A stretch of DNA of 64,000 nucleotides, from contig JACSVZ010000016.1 in NCBI GenBank assembly GCA_014706295.1, positions 10,707,168 to 10,771,167 on the forward strand, in the 5' to 3' direction. The stretch is from Lycocorax pyrrhopterus obiensis. Taxonomy: Eukaryota; Chordata; Aves; Passeriformes; Paradisaeidae. The translations under genes and the position numbers were made by a program. The notes under the pieces were generated by a model. The model was not told the origin of the DNA and did no database searches. It worked only from the letters and a program-made list of their open reading frames with translations. Positions 52,258 through 64,000 of this stretch are shown in pieces; positions within the stretch are counted from its first letter, which is position 1; each line of letters begins with the position of its first letter.

Positions 52258-55200
52258 CTTTAAAAAAGAAAAAATATTCTTGCTATATGACAAAATAGGC
52301 TGATACTGTTAATGCTCTGCAGCTAGACAAACAAAGAAAACTGATTTGAAATAAATTGTCAACCAAGAACAAAATTGCTCATACTTAATACACACCTCTC
52401 TGAATGCAATGCAAGTAAATACAAATTAAAATACAGTTTGGAGACAAACCTCATTATATTGATGAACAAAAGGAAGGCAGGATGGTGAAATAGATCTACT
52501 TGCAGAGCTCAAACCTACTAGCATTTTTTAGGTTTCAAAATTAAATGTTTTTTCCTGTTACCTTTTGAAAAGTTAAAAAATATATTTCTTTAATGACAAG
52601 GAACATAAAATCAAATTTTGCAGAGAAATAAGTTTAAATGAATTCATAAAAGTTACTTTGGAGCTAAAGAGCACACAGATTCATTACACTGGTAAAAGAT
52701 GGAGAATCCCTTTGGCTCTGTTTTTTATTAAGTTTGCAAGAATATACTTATACCACTTGACAGCATTTCTTTGTGTATTTGCAATGCAAGTATTATTGAA
52801 TGTCTGATCCAATCTCTCTGTAAGGTGATACAGCAGGTGGAGACGAACTAAACATGGAAACAGGAACATTGGGCAAGGAAGAGGAACATTCATGAATCTC
52901 TGGCTAGCACCTGTAATTGCATGGAATGAAAAAAATCGTTGGTTGGTAGCTATTAAAACACACTGGAGCATAACAATATCACTATCACACATACTCCTAA
53001 CAGATTTATCTGAAAAATAAAAGAAGGACATCAGGAAAGATAAAATGGGGCACATACACAGCCCATGACATACATGATAAAGTCAGAGTTCATGTCAAAA
53101 TACACAGCCTCTGCTCCTGAACTTCACTTGTGCTTGAACTGCCTTGTTCCAGCACAGTGATAAGACTCCTGGACCACAGCCCTTCCATGTGTGGCATCAA
53201 CGAATTGTTTTGTTTTCTTTGGGGAGAATAAATGTACACTGACACAAAAAAGTGGGTTTGGTATAGTGTATATACTGCATGCAGAATTTATGCATAAAAA
53301 AACCACCAAAGAACTCTCCACAGACTGTCAAACTTTGACTCTACTATCCTTCATGTAGGTAGACTCCAAAGGGTCTAAGACTGTAGTGCTGGAATGGAAC
53401 ATTGAAGGCACAGAACCATTCTATGATTCTCCTTTTCTTTAGAAAATATAGAGAAAATTTAAGCAAATTTAAGCAAAAATGGATGAGTTTTTTTAAAACA
53501 AATATCTTTAATTTTGAAAAGAACAATACTAAATAGATGCAGTGTATGACATAGAATGTTTTTTCTTAGATTTTCCACTTCAAATTGCAAAATCCATTTA
53601 CAGCCTAAGCCTCTAAGCAGCTTCAAAGATGCATTCCAGCTTCTTGCATTATAGACTGGAGATAGCACGACATTTAGTTAAGAGAAAAAAAATAGCAGAA
53701 CAAAATATTTCTAATGAACAGGAACAAACAAAAGTTTCACGAAACAGAACTTCAAGTGAATTCTCTTTCAGAACAGCTGCTAAGCATTACTTACATTTTG
53801 CATATGGAAGTGTCAAGAATGACTAATTCTACAAATTCCACAGAAACTCATATGGAATACTTCCATTCTTTGTTCTTCATTTTTAGATTTAGCTGCATTT
53901 TTAGATTAGCTGCACCCCTTCAGCTATTAGTTGTCTATGATCCCTAAACCCTACCTTCAAACAGGAAAATCTCATCTATGTCCAACATAGATGTCATTGG
54001 CTTGAGTACAGCCTCTACAAGTTAGCTGAATATTCTAAAGGATCAGATTTAAAAAAAAAAAAATGTACTGGGTATAGCTCCAAATGTCTAATGGTCTGTT
54101 TTGGCTAGTGAAGATTATTGTAATCTGATGACCTCTTCAAAGCAAGCCAATTTATTCTGGCCTCAATACATACCCCATTTTTACCCATCTGTTCAAAGAT
54201 GCAGCCAGAATTTTTCTTTTACAATTGAATGCGATTGTCACTGGCAGTCATGCAATTATATGTGAATGCTTGGAAGAATGTGGTATTTAGAAAACGTCTT
54301 CGGGTTCACATATCCTTGTCTGAAGCAGATTGTTACATATTCTTCAGGACAGTTCCCTAAAGAAATATTAAATCAACCTTCTTTGTACTTGGAATCTTGT
54401 TACTATTTTGGTATCAAAAGCCCTTAGGCAAACCACTGAAAAAATCATTATTCTCTCTGGAATGCCACACATTTTCCTGCAATTTCTGATTATCTCACCT
54501 AATTTGTAAATACTAGAAAAACACAAACATGGGTATTTATTTTCACTCTATAGAAGTTGCATACAACTTTCTGAGACCTCTAGGTTTTAAGGCTAAAAGA
54601 AGCTTGTCTGACCATCTAAATATAACACCCTGCTTAACTCAGGTCATAGCACTTCAATTAATTCCTTCCCCAATTCCCAAAACAGCAACTGAACTAGAGT
54701 GAGTTTTAAGTTCTATTTTTAACTTCTAGATAGGAGAATAATTTCAGAACCATATTTACAGTTACCTTCATCTCAGGTCTGGAGAAAAATATTACAGCAA
54801 TTTATACCAAAAGGTAATTTTGTTCAGTTCAACCTTGCTGGTTTTCTAAAGCCACTTAAAACATAATGGCATCAAAGCATTTTTAGTCGCAGAATTCAGG
54901 GTTGAGTTATTTACAGTAATATTACAGAAACAATTCTCAAGCCTAATATATCATAATGTGATGTGAGTAGTCATTTAGATTGCAGAGGAGGCATTTTCAA
55001 GCTTTGTGCACACATTTGATTGTCTGGGAAATGCCTGCACCATTTCCTTGGCAGAATGCATGGTAAAATACACAACAGCTCATTCCACCCTGGTAGTTCC
55101 ACACACTTACATCTGGGAGCACGAAGTATGGATGCTCCTGTTTCACTCACATGACAAAAATTAAGAATGATAAATACGGAACAAAGCCAAACTAAAAGAC

Positions 55201-56577
55201 GACAGGTGTCGTAATTACGTCCAGATACTTTCAGAAGATCACATCATGCCACTCAGATTACCACTACTCAAACATTAATTGAGTGTGTGCTTTCTAGACT
55301 ACGCAAACTGGTTTGCTTCCTTCACAAGCCCCATTTCTGAGCAATACCTTCCTTCTAAGCACAGCAGTCTGAGGTCAGCAAGCTGGTCCACAGTGGACAG
55401 CCAAAATAGGGAAGATTGAAGCTAACAGACCACCAAGAACATTATCATATTGCTCATAATGGTAAGGAAAGGCAAAACACTTCACTATAAATCATTCACT
55501 AACTCTTGGTATGCACCCAACATGCTCTGACACACACCAACGCCTTTTGCATTTGGCTCAAATGTATTTCTCTGTATTCTACACCGTGAATACATGTATT
55601 CCAAAGATATTCACCTTTGGTTTAAACAATAGATTGTCCTTTTAGTTCCAGTTCATAGAAGGCAGGTCTCTGAGTTCACCTAAAGGTTTCTTGGACGAGT
55701 GAGAATGACTGCCAAGGGGACTGGGCACTCACTCACAACGAAGTATCAGTCCTCGAGTTTTCAACTTATTTTTAGCCTGGTTTCCCAAGGAAATGAGACA
55801 GCAGTGGGATGTCTATCAGTTTCCATCTGTTCTCTTTTTCTCTCTCAACACTTTCCCACACCAAAAGCTTTTGGGGTCAGTAGCCAACTTCAACATTTTG
55901 CAAAGCAGTGAAGTTCTCAAAGACATAAGGGCCTACAGCTTCCCTGCACAGTAAGCAGCCCTGGCACCAAGGACATTGCTAAGTCAAGAGGGTAGGAAAA
56001 CTAAAAAGGGGCCCAGAATAAGGTGATGTAAATTCTCCACCCCATACCCCATGTACAGTACAGTTAGCTATTCATTATGTGGAAAATGGAAAACTGAGAT
56101 ATAGTTAAATGGAAGAAAAACAGACAGTATCAGTCCTTCAGGATCAAAGCAGCAGTACTTGGTGTGCCTGCACCATATCTTCAGTTCTTGTCATGCAGTA
56201 ACACAGTGAAGCTATGCTACCTCCAGATCAGATTTCAGCTTCTAGAAACAACACTGCTGTTATCAGAGCATACTGAGCATCGTTTATAAGCCTTAGTGGT
56301 CTGGCATAGAAGCAATGTTAAGTGTATCTGATAGTTCATCTACAGATGATGGAAAATCATAGAATTAACCTAAAGTGTAAAAGAGTCAAGAGGAGTTTTC
56401 TGTTTGACCACATCTCTCCCACCACAAGAGAAAACGTTATCCAGCAAGCTAAACAAGAGTGGTCAATATACTCAGCCTCTTCTTTTGTGGCTACTGAACT
56501 TTGCAGACATAAGAATACTTCAAAGAAAGGAAGCTAGGAAAGAAAGAGAACTATATTTTGATTACAGTACCCACCAG

Positions 56578-56591
56578 AAAAAAAAAAAAAA
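56578..56591. repeat. A14 homopolymer
   Basis: Fourteen A followed by an A/G-rich tail; no recognisable retroposed sequence upstream. Confidence 0.85.
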
Positions 56592-59500
56592 GAAAAAAGA
56601 AATAGTGATACCTGAATTCCAGTTCTTCCTCCTAAAATGTTTTATGTCCAAATTTTATCCAAAGATTATTTCATGTCCATGCATCATGTGATATAGCTAA
56701 CATTCAATACCATGAAAATTACTATGAAAACAGAGGTCTGTACTAATCACCACCATGCTTCAGTGCCTTTTTGGATCTAAGCATGAAGCTGGAAATTAAC
56801 TATATGAACCAATTTCCCTCTGTTATGGCACTGCATATATCAAAATCTCAAATAGTTTTTCATCTAGCAAATCTAAGTAAGCTCAATCCTTCTGTTGTTC
56901 ATACAAGTCATGTTCAACTCATTTTAGAGACCCAACAAATGAAAAAACATAACAAGATGTTCTCATGATGTACTTAATTCTTAAAATTCACCTTTACATG
57001 TTGATGTAGTGAAGGCCTGCTTTTGATTTACAAAGGGACAAAACACTTATCCCCTTTTCCATGACCCTAACGCTCAGGGTCATTAAGGCCTAACAATACC
57101 CTCAGGACCCCGACATCAATACTGTTCTAAAGAATATGGAAAATGGGTCAGGAATCCTTTCCTAGTTTGCCTCAGGATGATTATCATACATAAGAAAACG
57201 AGAAGTGAGAAACAGGTAATCAATGCCATTTGCAATCTTTGATGCAGTACCTCAGTGCCATCAGCACCGTACAGAACATCTGAGATCACTCTCTAATGAT
57301 GCAGCTAGGCAACATAGCATCTGGGGATACAAAAATACAGCTGCAATAGCAAAATTGCTATTTTGTCCACAAATAGCTCTATTTATAGGTGGCACAACTC
57401 TCCCAAATTCTATATAGATCAGCGTGCTTACTGTGCTTTATTCACAGAAGCCTTGGTCAGATACTGCTTTTGAAAGTATATATAGATTTTAATGAGAATC
57501 AGTTCAAGAACTGTTTCAAATATTTTATTTTTCAAAAACTCACATGAAATGGCAATTCAAAGATTTTTTCCTGGGAAGTGACTGAAAACCTTCTCATTGC
57601 ATTCACTGTCTTCTCCAAATTGCTATCACAGTCACAACCAGTTTTTAGATAGATACGCTTTCTTCCTTTGCTACCAACAATGAAAACAGCCTGGGCTCCT
57701 AAAATCAAACATACACTTTCTTCTCACGCATAATCACTTAAAGGTAAGAGTGCTGCTGCTCAAGTTAACATCCTCAGTAACAATACTACAGTTCTACCAG
57801 AAGCAGATTGACAATGAGTGTTACACTGGTGTAAGAGAAAGCAAAATTTGGGTGTCAGAAAATTATTACTGAAACTTTGGGAAGAAACAGCACACAGCTT
57901 GACTTTCAAGCTGGAACTCAGTTTTGCAGGACTGGTAGTTAAAATATATTTATGAACTGAGCAAACCAGTTGAATTCACTTAGCGTAGAAAAAACCCATG
58001 TTCCATTACATTTCCTCTATAACAAATGTCAATTTCTGAATTTCACTGTTACTTAAACAATTACCCAACTTAATAGCCTGGCTGGACCAACACCCATGAG
58101 AGAACCATGAAACAGTCAGCTAGCAAGAGTACACTTACTCTTACAAAGCCACTTGCATACAACTTATTAAGGAGCTGTGGCAGCAGCTTAAAGTGTGACC
58201 TTCTCCCACAGCTTCAAGGACTCTGCTTACGGCCCAAAGTAACGATGAAAGCCCAGCAAAGGGTGACAAGACTATTTTTCCAAAAGATTTCCTGTACCAC
58301 AATTTCCCAATATATCTTTATTTGTCAGCATTTCAGCCACGTTGCCAAGCTGGCAGAGAACTATTTTGGACCCAAATGTAGACCACCAGAATCTCTGATT
58401 CCACACTGTGCAAACGTAGTTAAGTGTGGTGGAATACCAATGATGTAGCTGGGACTGCACTAAGGGGAGATGCAGAAGATGAGATGGCAAGGTTGGCTAG
58501 GATTTATCTGTAGTGACTGGTTCAACTTAGAGGCTCTTTTAAATACACGTTACAGTATGTTATACTACTAGCTGAAGATCTCAAAGCATTTTACAAGCAT
58601 TGTTAAAATGTGTCTCACACTGGCACACTGCATAATGTACCAGTTATGCACTGGTACCTGTATTTCACAGATCAGGTTAAGCAGTCTGTCCAAGATCATA
58701 TCATGCAAACAACCGTGTGATCAACTTAAAATAAACATCTTGATTGTGAATTGGTCACAGAAGTCATATGTGAAGAATGAGGAAACTTAAAATTAAAGAA
58801 ACAAACAAAAGGTATTTCACCAAACATTACAAATTCGAGCAGATGAACATCCAAAGACAGACTAGAAAAATAATTTCCCAGTGTTACTAACAGGAAATAG
58901 CAGTGAATAAAAATTAATTTTGAATAATTTACTGATTAATTAAAGATTACTCTAAAGACTAAAAACTATTTAAATGCTAGCTTAAAACATAATACAATGT
59001 ATTAAAATAGTAACTAGTCTGATGTTATATGTGAGACGAGGTACATGCAACTTGATCATAAAGGATAGGATATTTATTTTATCATACTTATAAAGATACC
59101 CTTTGTTATATAGGCTAAGAGCATTCTTCAGAATGGTTTGGATTTCAGCTGAATTCTTCCTTTTTTTGCCCTACAAGGCCATCTTTTAGAACAAATCATT
59201 GAAATTAACACTTCACTGCGCTTTTCTTGCTGTTTCACACTTTGCTGCTGCTGCTATTGTTTACCAAAAGGCCATTTTCTGCAAGGTTAGCTCTTGTGCC
59301 CAGAACCTCAGGGAAATGTTCAGTTGAGCACAATGCTCAAATCTGCAGACAATAGGGCCCTTCCAGGCAAATTACACACTTAAAAATGAGAACCCCACTA
59401 ACTGGAGCAGTTGTCACCAAACCCCCGCCAGCGAGGCTGCCTTGCACAAAAGGAGCAGAACAGTCACGCACACAGATAGAGGTTCTGCACATCAGCTGGG

Positions 59501-60761
59501 CACAAGCACGGCCTCAACATTCCAACCACGGCATGTGCAGGGCATGGAGGTTTAATTTGGTCCAGAGTGAAAGAGGGTTAAGTTAAATGACTGCACATAT
59601 GCCATGGACTGGGAGCTCACACAGATGCTCAGCTGACACATGGCAACTTGTTAAAGCTAGAGTAACTTGATTACGTGGCTTTCGGTGAATTCAATTCACA
59701 CATCTCCTATTATGAAATAAAATTGTCCTATTTAAATTTTTGCTTAAGTGAAAACAATTTCAAGATGCAGTAAACTGCCTTCTTTAGACAGAAACGTGTG
59801 CATGGGTTACAGGCCTGTACACAACACAAAACACATCTCAAAGCCCCAGCTACAATTTGCCTCCTAATCTGAAATTCTATTGCCAGACAAAAAGAGTTTA
59901 AAAAGACCAACTCATTTCAAAGTATCTCTCTAGATTATTTATGTTTCACATAGTATTTTTTACACTGTTTCATTTTGCCTATTCAATATAGCTGCAGTTA
60001 TATTGGTGGAGACTACTCGTTAATGTATGATGAGGTCTTGCACAGAGACTTGTTAAATAACCAAAGAACAACAGAAGAGTAAATAACTGCTCAGGGCAGA
60101 GTTAGAAAAGAAAGTACTTTCTTGCATTTGAAAGGCAGGACAGCATTTTGGATTGGAAAATATTATCCTTCCTGACACAGAACCATATGGCTCCCACACT
60201 TATTAAAAAGCAGCAGGTATCTTGTGCTTGAGAAGCCAAGCATTAATTTTCCTTTTTAAGCCAAACCTCAAAAAGTTTCAGGGAATTCAAGCAAGCTGCC
60301 TTAGAGGTGTTGGCATTTGAATGGCATTGGTACTCTTCATCTCACCACAAAGATGCTAGAGCACCTATTTTCAAGTGAGTTTGTACAGCTACCAACTTTA
60401 TTTAAGGAAATATTTATGAAATACTTGATAAGTATAGTTTAAAGCAGCTAATTATATTGTATTGATCTAAAAGGCTGGGCATCTTGGAGAAAACCAGATG
60501 ACATTCCAAATAATGTCAACTGACAAGTGCAAGTCAGTTTTTGTTTGCTGTGATGAAAATAAGCATTAAAATTTAAAGATTGTGCTGGAGGATTTATTTT
60601 CTGTTCAGATAAAAATATTAATTCATATTAAATGTTAAACCTTCTACCTTATTATCTGCAAGGTCTTATCTGAGAAATAGCAATTTTGCTTATAAATGTC
60701 TTCCTTTGATTTTATAAGCAGACAATAAGCTAAAAAGGTAATGTAGCAATATCTCATGAAA

Positions 60762-60809
60762 GCTGCTTTTTAAGCAGCATCTTTCCTTTTAAGCAGCTGC
60801 TTAAGCAGC
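60762..60809. repeat. Cluster of nested palindromes built on GCTGCTT/AAGCAGC
   Basis: GCTGCTT (60762-60768) pairs with AAGCAGC (60772-60778) around a TTT loop. Thirteen bases on, AAGCAGCTGCTT (60791-60802) is a perfect 12-base palindrome that overlaps a perfect 14-base palindrome, GCTGCTTAAGCAGC (60796-60809). The centre of the first is an E-box, CAGCTG. Confidence 0.8.
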
Positions 60810-61302
60810 ACCGTGGAAGTGCTAAATAAAGCACAAAGTCTAAAAGCAAGTAGTTTCAAGCTATTTACAAGCATTTTTTTACAATTAGATATTTACAAAC
60901 TTTTATATTGTATTACCTATGGGGAAATAGAGGCAAAATAATAATGCCCAACTGTTTGTTTTACTATTATTCTGAAAGAGCTCCCATCATTACTGGTTCA
61001 GCTCCAGGCACACCGAGACAGAAAAGCAATTTTTCCAACATGTTATCATGAAAGCTGATGAGAAGCAGATTTTTTTTCAACAGAAATAATATCCTAACAG
61101 CCACGATAAAGACCTGAAAACATAATTTCATTTTTTAGTGCTGTTAGGAGAAAGAAAGGAAATAGGTTGCATACACGCAGAGTCAGCACTGCCAGCTCCA
61201 CCTTCTACATTATGCCCAAAACCTCCAAATAAACACTTCCTAAAACTAAGTAACAATCATACAATAATAATACAATATGCAGTTTTGTATTGGTATGAAA
61301 AG

Positions 61303-61562
61303 CAAAATGGCATGAAGTTGTGTCAGGAGAGGTTTAGGCTGGATATTAGGAAAAGATTTATCACCTAGAGGGTGTTTGGGCACAGAACAGGCTCCCCAGG
61401 GCAGTGGTCACAACACCAAGGCTGACAGAGTTCAAGATGTGTTTGGACAATGCTCTCAGGCACAGGGTGGGATTGCTGGGGTGTCCTGTGCAGGGCCAGG
61501 AGTTGGACTTGATGATCCCAAGGGGTCCCTTCCAACTCAGGATATTCTATGACTCTATGAAT
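61303..61562 (+). mobile_element. CR1 LINE, 5'-truncated 3' end
   Basis: About 260 bases match the 3' end of avian CR1 retrotransposons as I recall it: AGGTTTAGGCTGGATATTAG, then ACAGGCTCCCCAGGG, then GTTGGACTTGATGATCCC and CCCTTCCAACTCAG, ending in the CR1 hallmark of imperfect 8-base repeats (ATTCTATG, ACTCTATG). It is in plus orientation, antisense to DNER. It carries no reverse transcriptase, being only the 3' tail left by truncated insertion. It is good evidence for a bird or other archosaur. The 5' edge is approximate. Confidence 0.95.
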
Positions 61563-61746
61563 TATTACTCAATCTCCAAATTCATTTAAAAAAACGCTAT
61601 GGTTGTTTTGTGTCCCAGCTGTTAACTGGATTGTTACATACGATCTGCTATCTGTACAGCCACACAGGTGTGTATCTATACCAGTTTTCCAAGCAGACTA
61701 GAAACTGTGTGAAATTAGACCTGCCTGACTGCAAGTCCACCAGCCA

Positions 61747-61770
61747 CAGGTGTATCTTTGGATACACCTG
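61747..61770. repeat. Perfect 10-base stem, 4-base loop inverted repeat
   Basis: CAGGTGTATC (61747-61756) and GATACACCTG (61761-61770) are exact reverse complements around TTTG. A partial direct copy, CACAGGTGTGTATCT, lies about 85 bases upstream. Both contain the CAGGTG E-box. Confidence 0.8.
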
Positions 61771-61884
61771 AAGCACAGAACTCTTGCCTTAGTAAGCAGG
61801 TATATTAATTTAGTGCCAGGGTAAATTAAATGACTCATACAGAAACAGATGGTGTACAATCACTGTAAAACTTCTAAAATGTGA

Positions 61885-61910
61885 GCATTAAAAAATATAT
61901 ATTTTAATGC
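61885..61910. repeat. AT-rich inverted repeat
   Basis: GCATTAAAA and TTTTAATGC form nine-base arms around an AATATATA loop. Confidence 0.7.
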
Positions 61911-62374
61911 TTTTATTATACAGAAGGTTTGCTTTTTTCAGTATTTTGACAGCAGCCTATGTTCTCAAAATTAATGTTCCAGTTCTCAGTCAGAGCATGA
62001 TAGCATGCTTGGATAAAAGAGATGCAAGTAACAAATCATAAAGGATTTTTGTGGGAGATGCCACACAAGCTGAGAATGTCCTTCAAAACCCTTTAAAGGC
62101 TTCTTCTATTTTTTAAAGAAAAATGTTAATGCATCATTTTTCTCAAGACAGCTATTATTTAATCAATTCAGTAAATCTTCTGCATTTGCAACAATCTTGT
62201 ATAGAAAAATATATACACATTCCAAAATCCAGTATATTATTCCCGGAAAGAGAAGTGCACAATGCTGGGTAGATTAGATTCCTCCCAAAATACATAACAA
62301 CCAGCACTTTTAACTCACCCCAGAGATCCTTAGCTCTAACCTATTAGCATTCATGAGAAGTTCTGAAAGACTCC

Positions 62375-62393
62375 TGCACCAACTGATGGTGCA
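62375..62393. repeat. Short inverted repeat
   Basis: TGCACCA and TGGTGCA form seven-base arms around ACTGA; the second arm also takes part in an overlapping TGATG/CATCA pair. Confidence 0.6.
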
Positions 62394-62900
62394 TCAGGGA
62401 ACTCTTATCTCATTTTTTCAGACTTGTAAAATGTATTTCATGTGATTTCAATTTTTCAAGATATATTGCAATGGAGAATAGGTGTGTGACTCTAACAGTG
62501 TAAAGTTTTGCAGTTAACTCATTTTCAAATGTTCTAGTACCATTACAGCCAGCATGAATATATGAAGATCCAGTAATTAAACAAATACTGATGAGACATT
62601 TTATAAATATAAACAGTTTATGCAGAAATCACTCAACTTCAAAGAACATTGGGACAAAGAGTATGAATCTGTAAGTCTAATTAATGGAAAGTCTGCCTTC
62701 CACTTCAATAATATTTTAAATGTTGAACCCTTAATTGTCATCTCTTATTTAAAGGCAGTATTAAATCCCTCCTGCTTCCCTTTCTCACTGTCTCTTTGGC
62801 CAATCTTGATGCTCACACATAGCACTCCACAGAATAGATATTCTTCTGTAGAGATATTAAAAAAACATTTCCTGTTCAGAAATGCCCTCAATTAAATACC

Positions 62901-62914
62901 TTTTTTTTTTTTTT
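62901..62914. repeat. T14 homopolymer
   Basis: Fourteen T in a row, equal to A14 on the minus strand. No retroposed gene body is recognisable beside it. Confidence 0.85.
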
Positions 62915-64000
62915 AATCTTGGTTTCAAAAGAAACATTGTTGCAAAATGTGAGCAGAGATGAACAGCTCACCTGGCTTGTCCTACAGACCAACCACCTCG
63001 TGACCACCTCTGTCTAGCAGTAACCTCGCATTAAAAGCCACCAGCCCCTTGGGATGTGCCATGTGCTTCATCCTACTCCTAATCCACACAACTCACTTTC
63101 TCACTTCAAAGCCTGAGCCATATTGGATTTTTCCCCCACTGGCTAATAAATACACTTTCTAATAAAACATAACTAATTATTTTAGAAGACTGGCACATGC
63201 GTAGTAGCAAATCTTACAGAGCAACTCCTTAAAAATACTCTGAGCAAAGCATGGAGGGAACATGTTACAGAAGGCACAAGCCAGCCTTCTGCAGGCTACA
63301 GGTGGGTAAATGCTGTAACTGAACCACATAATCGTGCTGCACAATCACAGCACCACAACTCTGTCCCTGCACTGCAAGAGACTGTTTGCAGATGCAGCAG
63401 CCATTTTATAAACCCCATTACAGAACACAGAGTGCTCTTTTTGGGTTAGCTGTGCTACACTCCCCCCCTTCATTCTCACACAGTGCAGGTACTGTCTCTG
63501 GGGTGAGCAGCTCTGTGCTGACAGGGGCTATATTTAGACCTCAGAAACAGAATTCTTCCCAACCTCTAGACACTGTGCCCCGAACCACAGAATCAGCAGA
63601 TCAGCACATTACTGCTGACTTCTGAGTCTTTTCAATCTTGTCTAAACAACTTTAAACTTGTGTCACCACGAGCTAACACAAAACAAATAATATTTCCCTA
63701 AATGTTTTATCTTTGACATAAATAACTTATTCAGAAAGATTTGCAAGAGGCAATGAAAGTACCTTGCTGAGTAACAAAACTTGGAAGGAACACAGTGAGA
63801 AATGACTCAAAAAGGATATAGATCAAAAAGACACACACACAAGAAAAGTCAAACCAAAAAAAAACCCCACTCTGATCTTCCTCATTCTTCTTTTACAGTT
63901 CTAATTAGAAATTTTTACAAGATAAAAAAAAAAGCCCCTGTACAAAACTCACCAATTAAGAGAAGAAACCTTTAAAATCTCATTTGAATAAACAGAAAAA

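Larger units (their letters stand above)
52258..64000 (-). other. DNER: Part of a large upstream DNER intron (at least 11.7 kb)
   Basis: The acceptor at 52258-52259 requires a donor that ends an exon with a single G (human ...HFIG, from memory). I did not find a plausible matching exon up to base 64000, so the intron probably continues. It contains a CR1 fragment (61303-61562), several perfect inverted repeats (60762-60809, 61747-61770, 61885-61910, 62375-62393), and A or T runs at 54051-54063, 56578-56591 and 62901-62914. A mildly GC-rich stretch lies at 59390-59560. Confidence 0.75.

Noticed and set aside
52684..53055. Minus-strand frame of 123 codons as a possible upstream DNER exon
   Set aside because: Its sequence does not resemble the DNER N-terminal region and shows no phase 1 donor after a glycine codon.
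53365..53432. Possible second CR1 3' end (CCATTCTATGATTCTCC)
   Set aside because: Only the terminal CR1-like word matches; the preceding 60 bases do not align convincingly by eye.
63945..63999. Good-looking donor (ATTG|gtgagt) on the minus strand as the end of the missing upstream DNER exon
   Set aside because: In the needed phase an in-frame TAA occurs about 22 bases upstream, leaving no room for a real exon.
1..64000. tRNA, rRNA, CRISPR, insertion sequence or phage-like features
   Set aside because: Nothing of this kind was seen, and the window is clearly vertebrate nuclear DNA.

Overview
The window is vertebrate nuclear DNA, most likely from a bird. It is AT-rich, has long introns with GT-AG splice sites, carries a clear 3' end of a CR1 LINE (the dominant avian retrotransposon), and holds most of one slowly evolving gene. 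There is no prokaryotic gene organisation. I cannot name the species.

The only protein-coding gene I can support is DNER (Delta and Notch-like EGF-related receptor), on the minus strand. Nine exons were placed by splice sites and continuous reading phase, in transcript order: 52257-52112, 46212-46059, 43372-43259, 34708-34484, 27183-27061, 24821-24708, 23646-23515, 18270-18024 and 12923-12812 (stop codon). Joined, they encode about 455 residues: the end of the N-terminal region, eight EGF-like domains, one transmembrane helix and the full cytoplasmic tail. The signal peptide, the first two EGF domains and the linker must lie beyond base 64000. The 3'UTR runs from 12811 to about 11835 and ends at an AATAAA signal on the minus strand.

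Layout: 1 to about 11.8 kb is intergenic DNA downstream of DNER, with GC-rich patches but no supportable gene. From 11.8 to 52.3 kb lie the DNER exons and introns. From 52.3 to 64 kb is part of a large upstream intron with the CR1 copy and several perfect inverted repeats.

Points worth a second look: a GC-AG intron between the exons that join EGF 9 and EGF 10; an open reading frame running from the EGF8 exon into its intron that would encode a short hydrophobic segment and tail; O-glucose motifs on strictly alternate EGF domains; an old inverted-repeat element inside the 3'UTR; nested palindromes near 60.8 kb; and GC-rich islets open on both strands. I see no previously undescribed multi-gene system.
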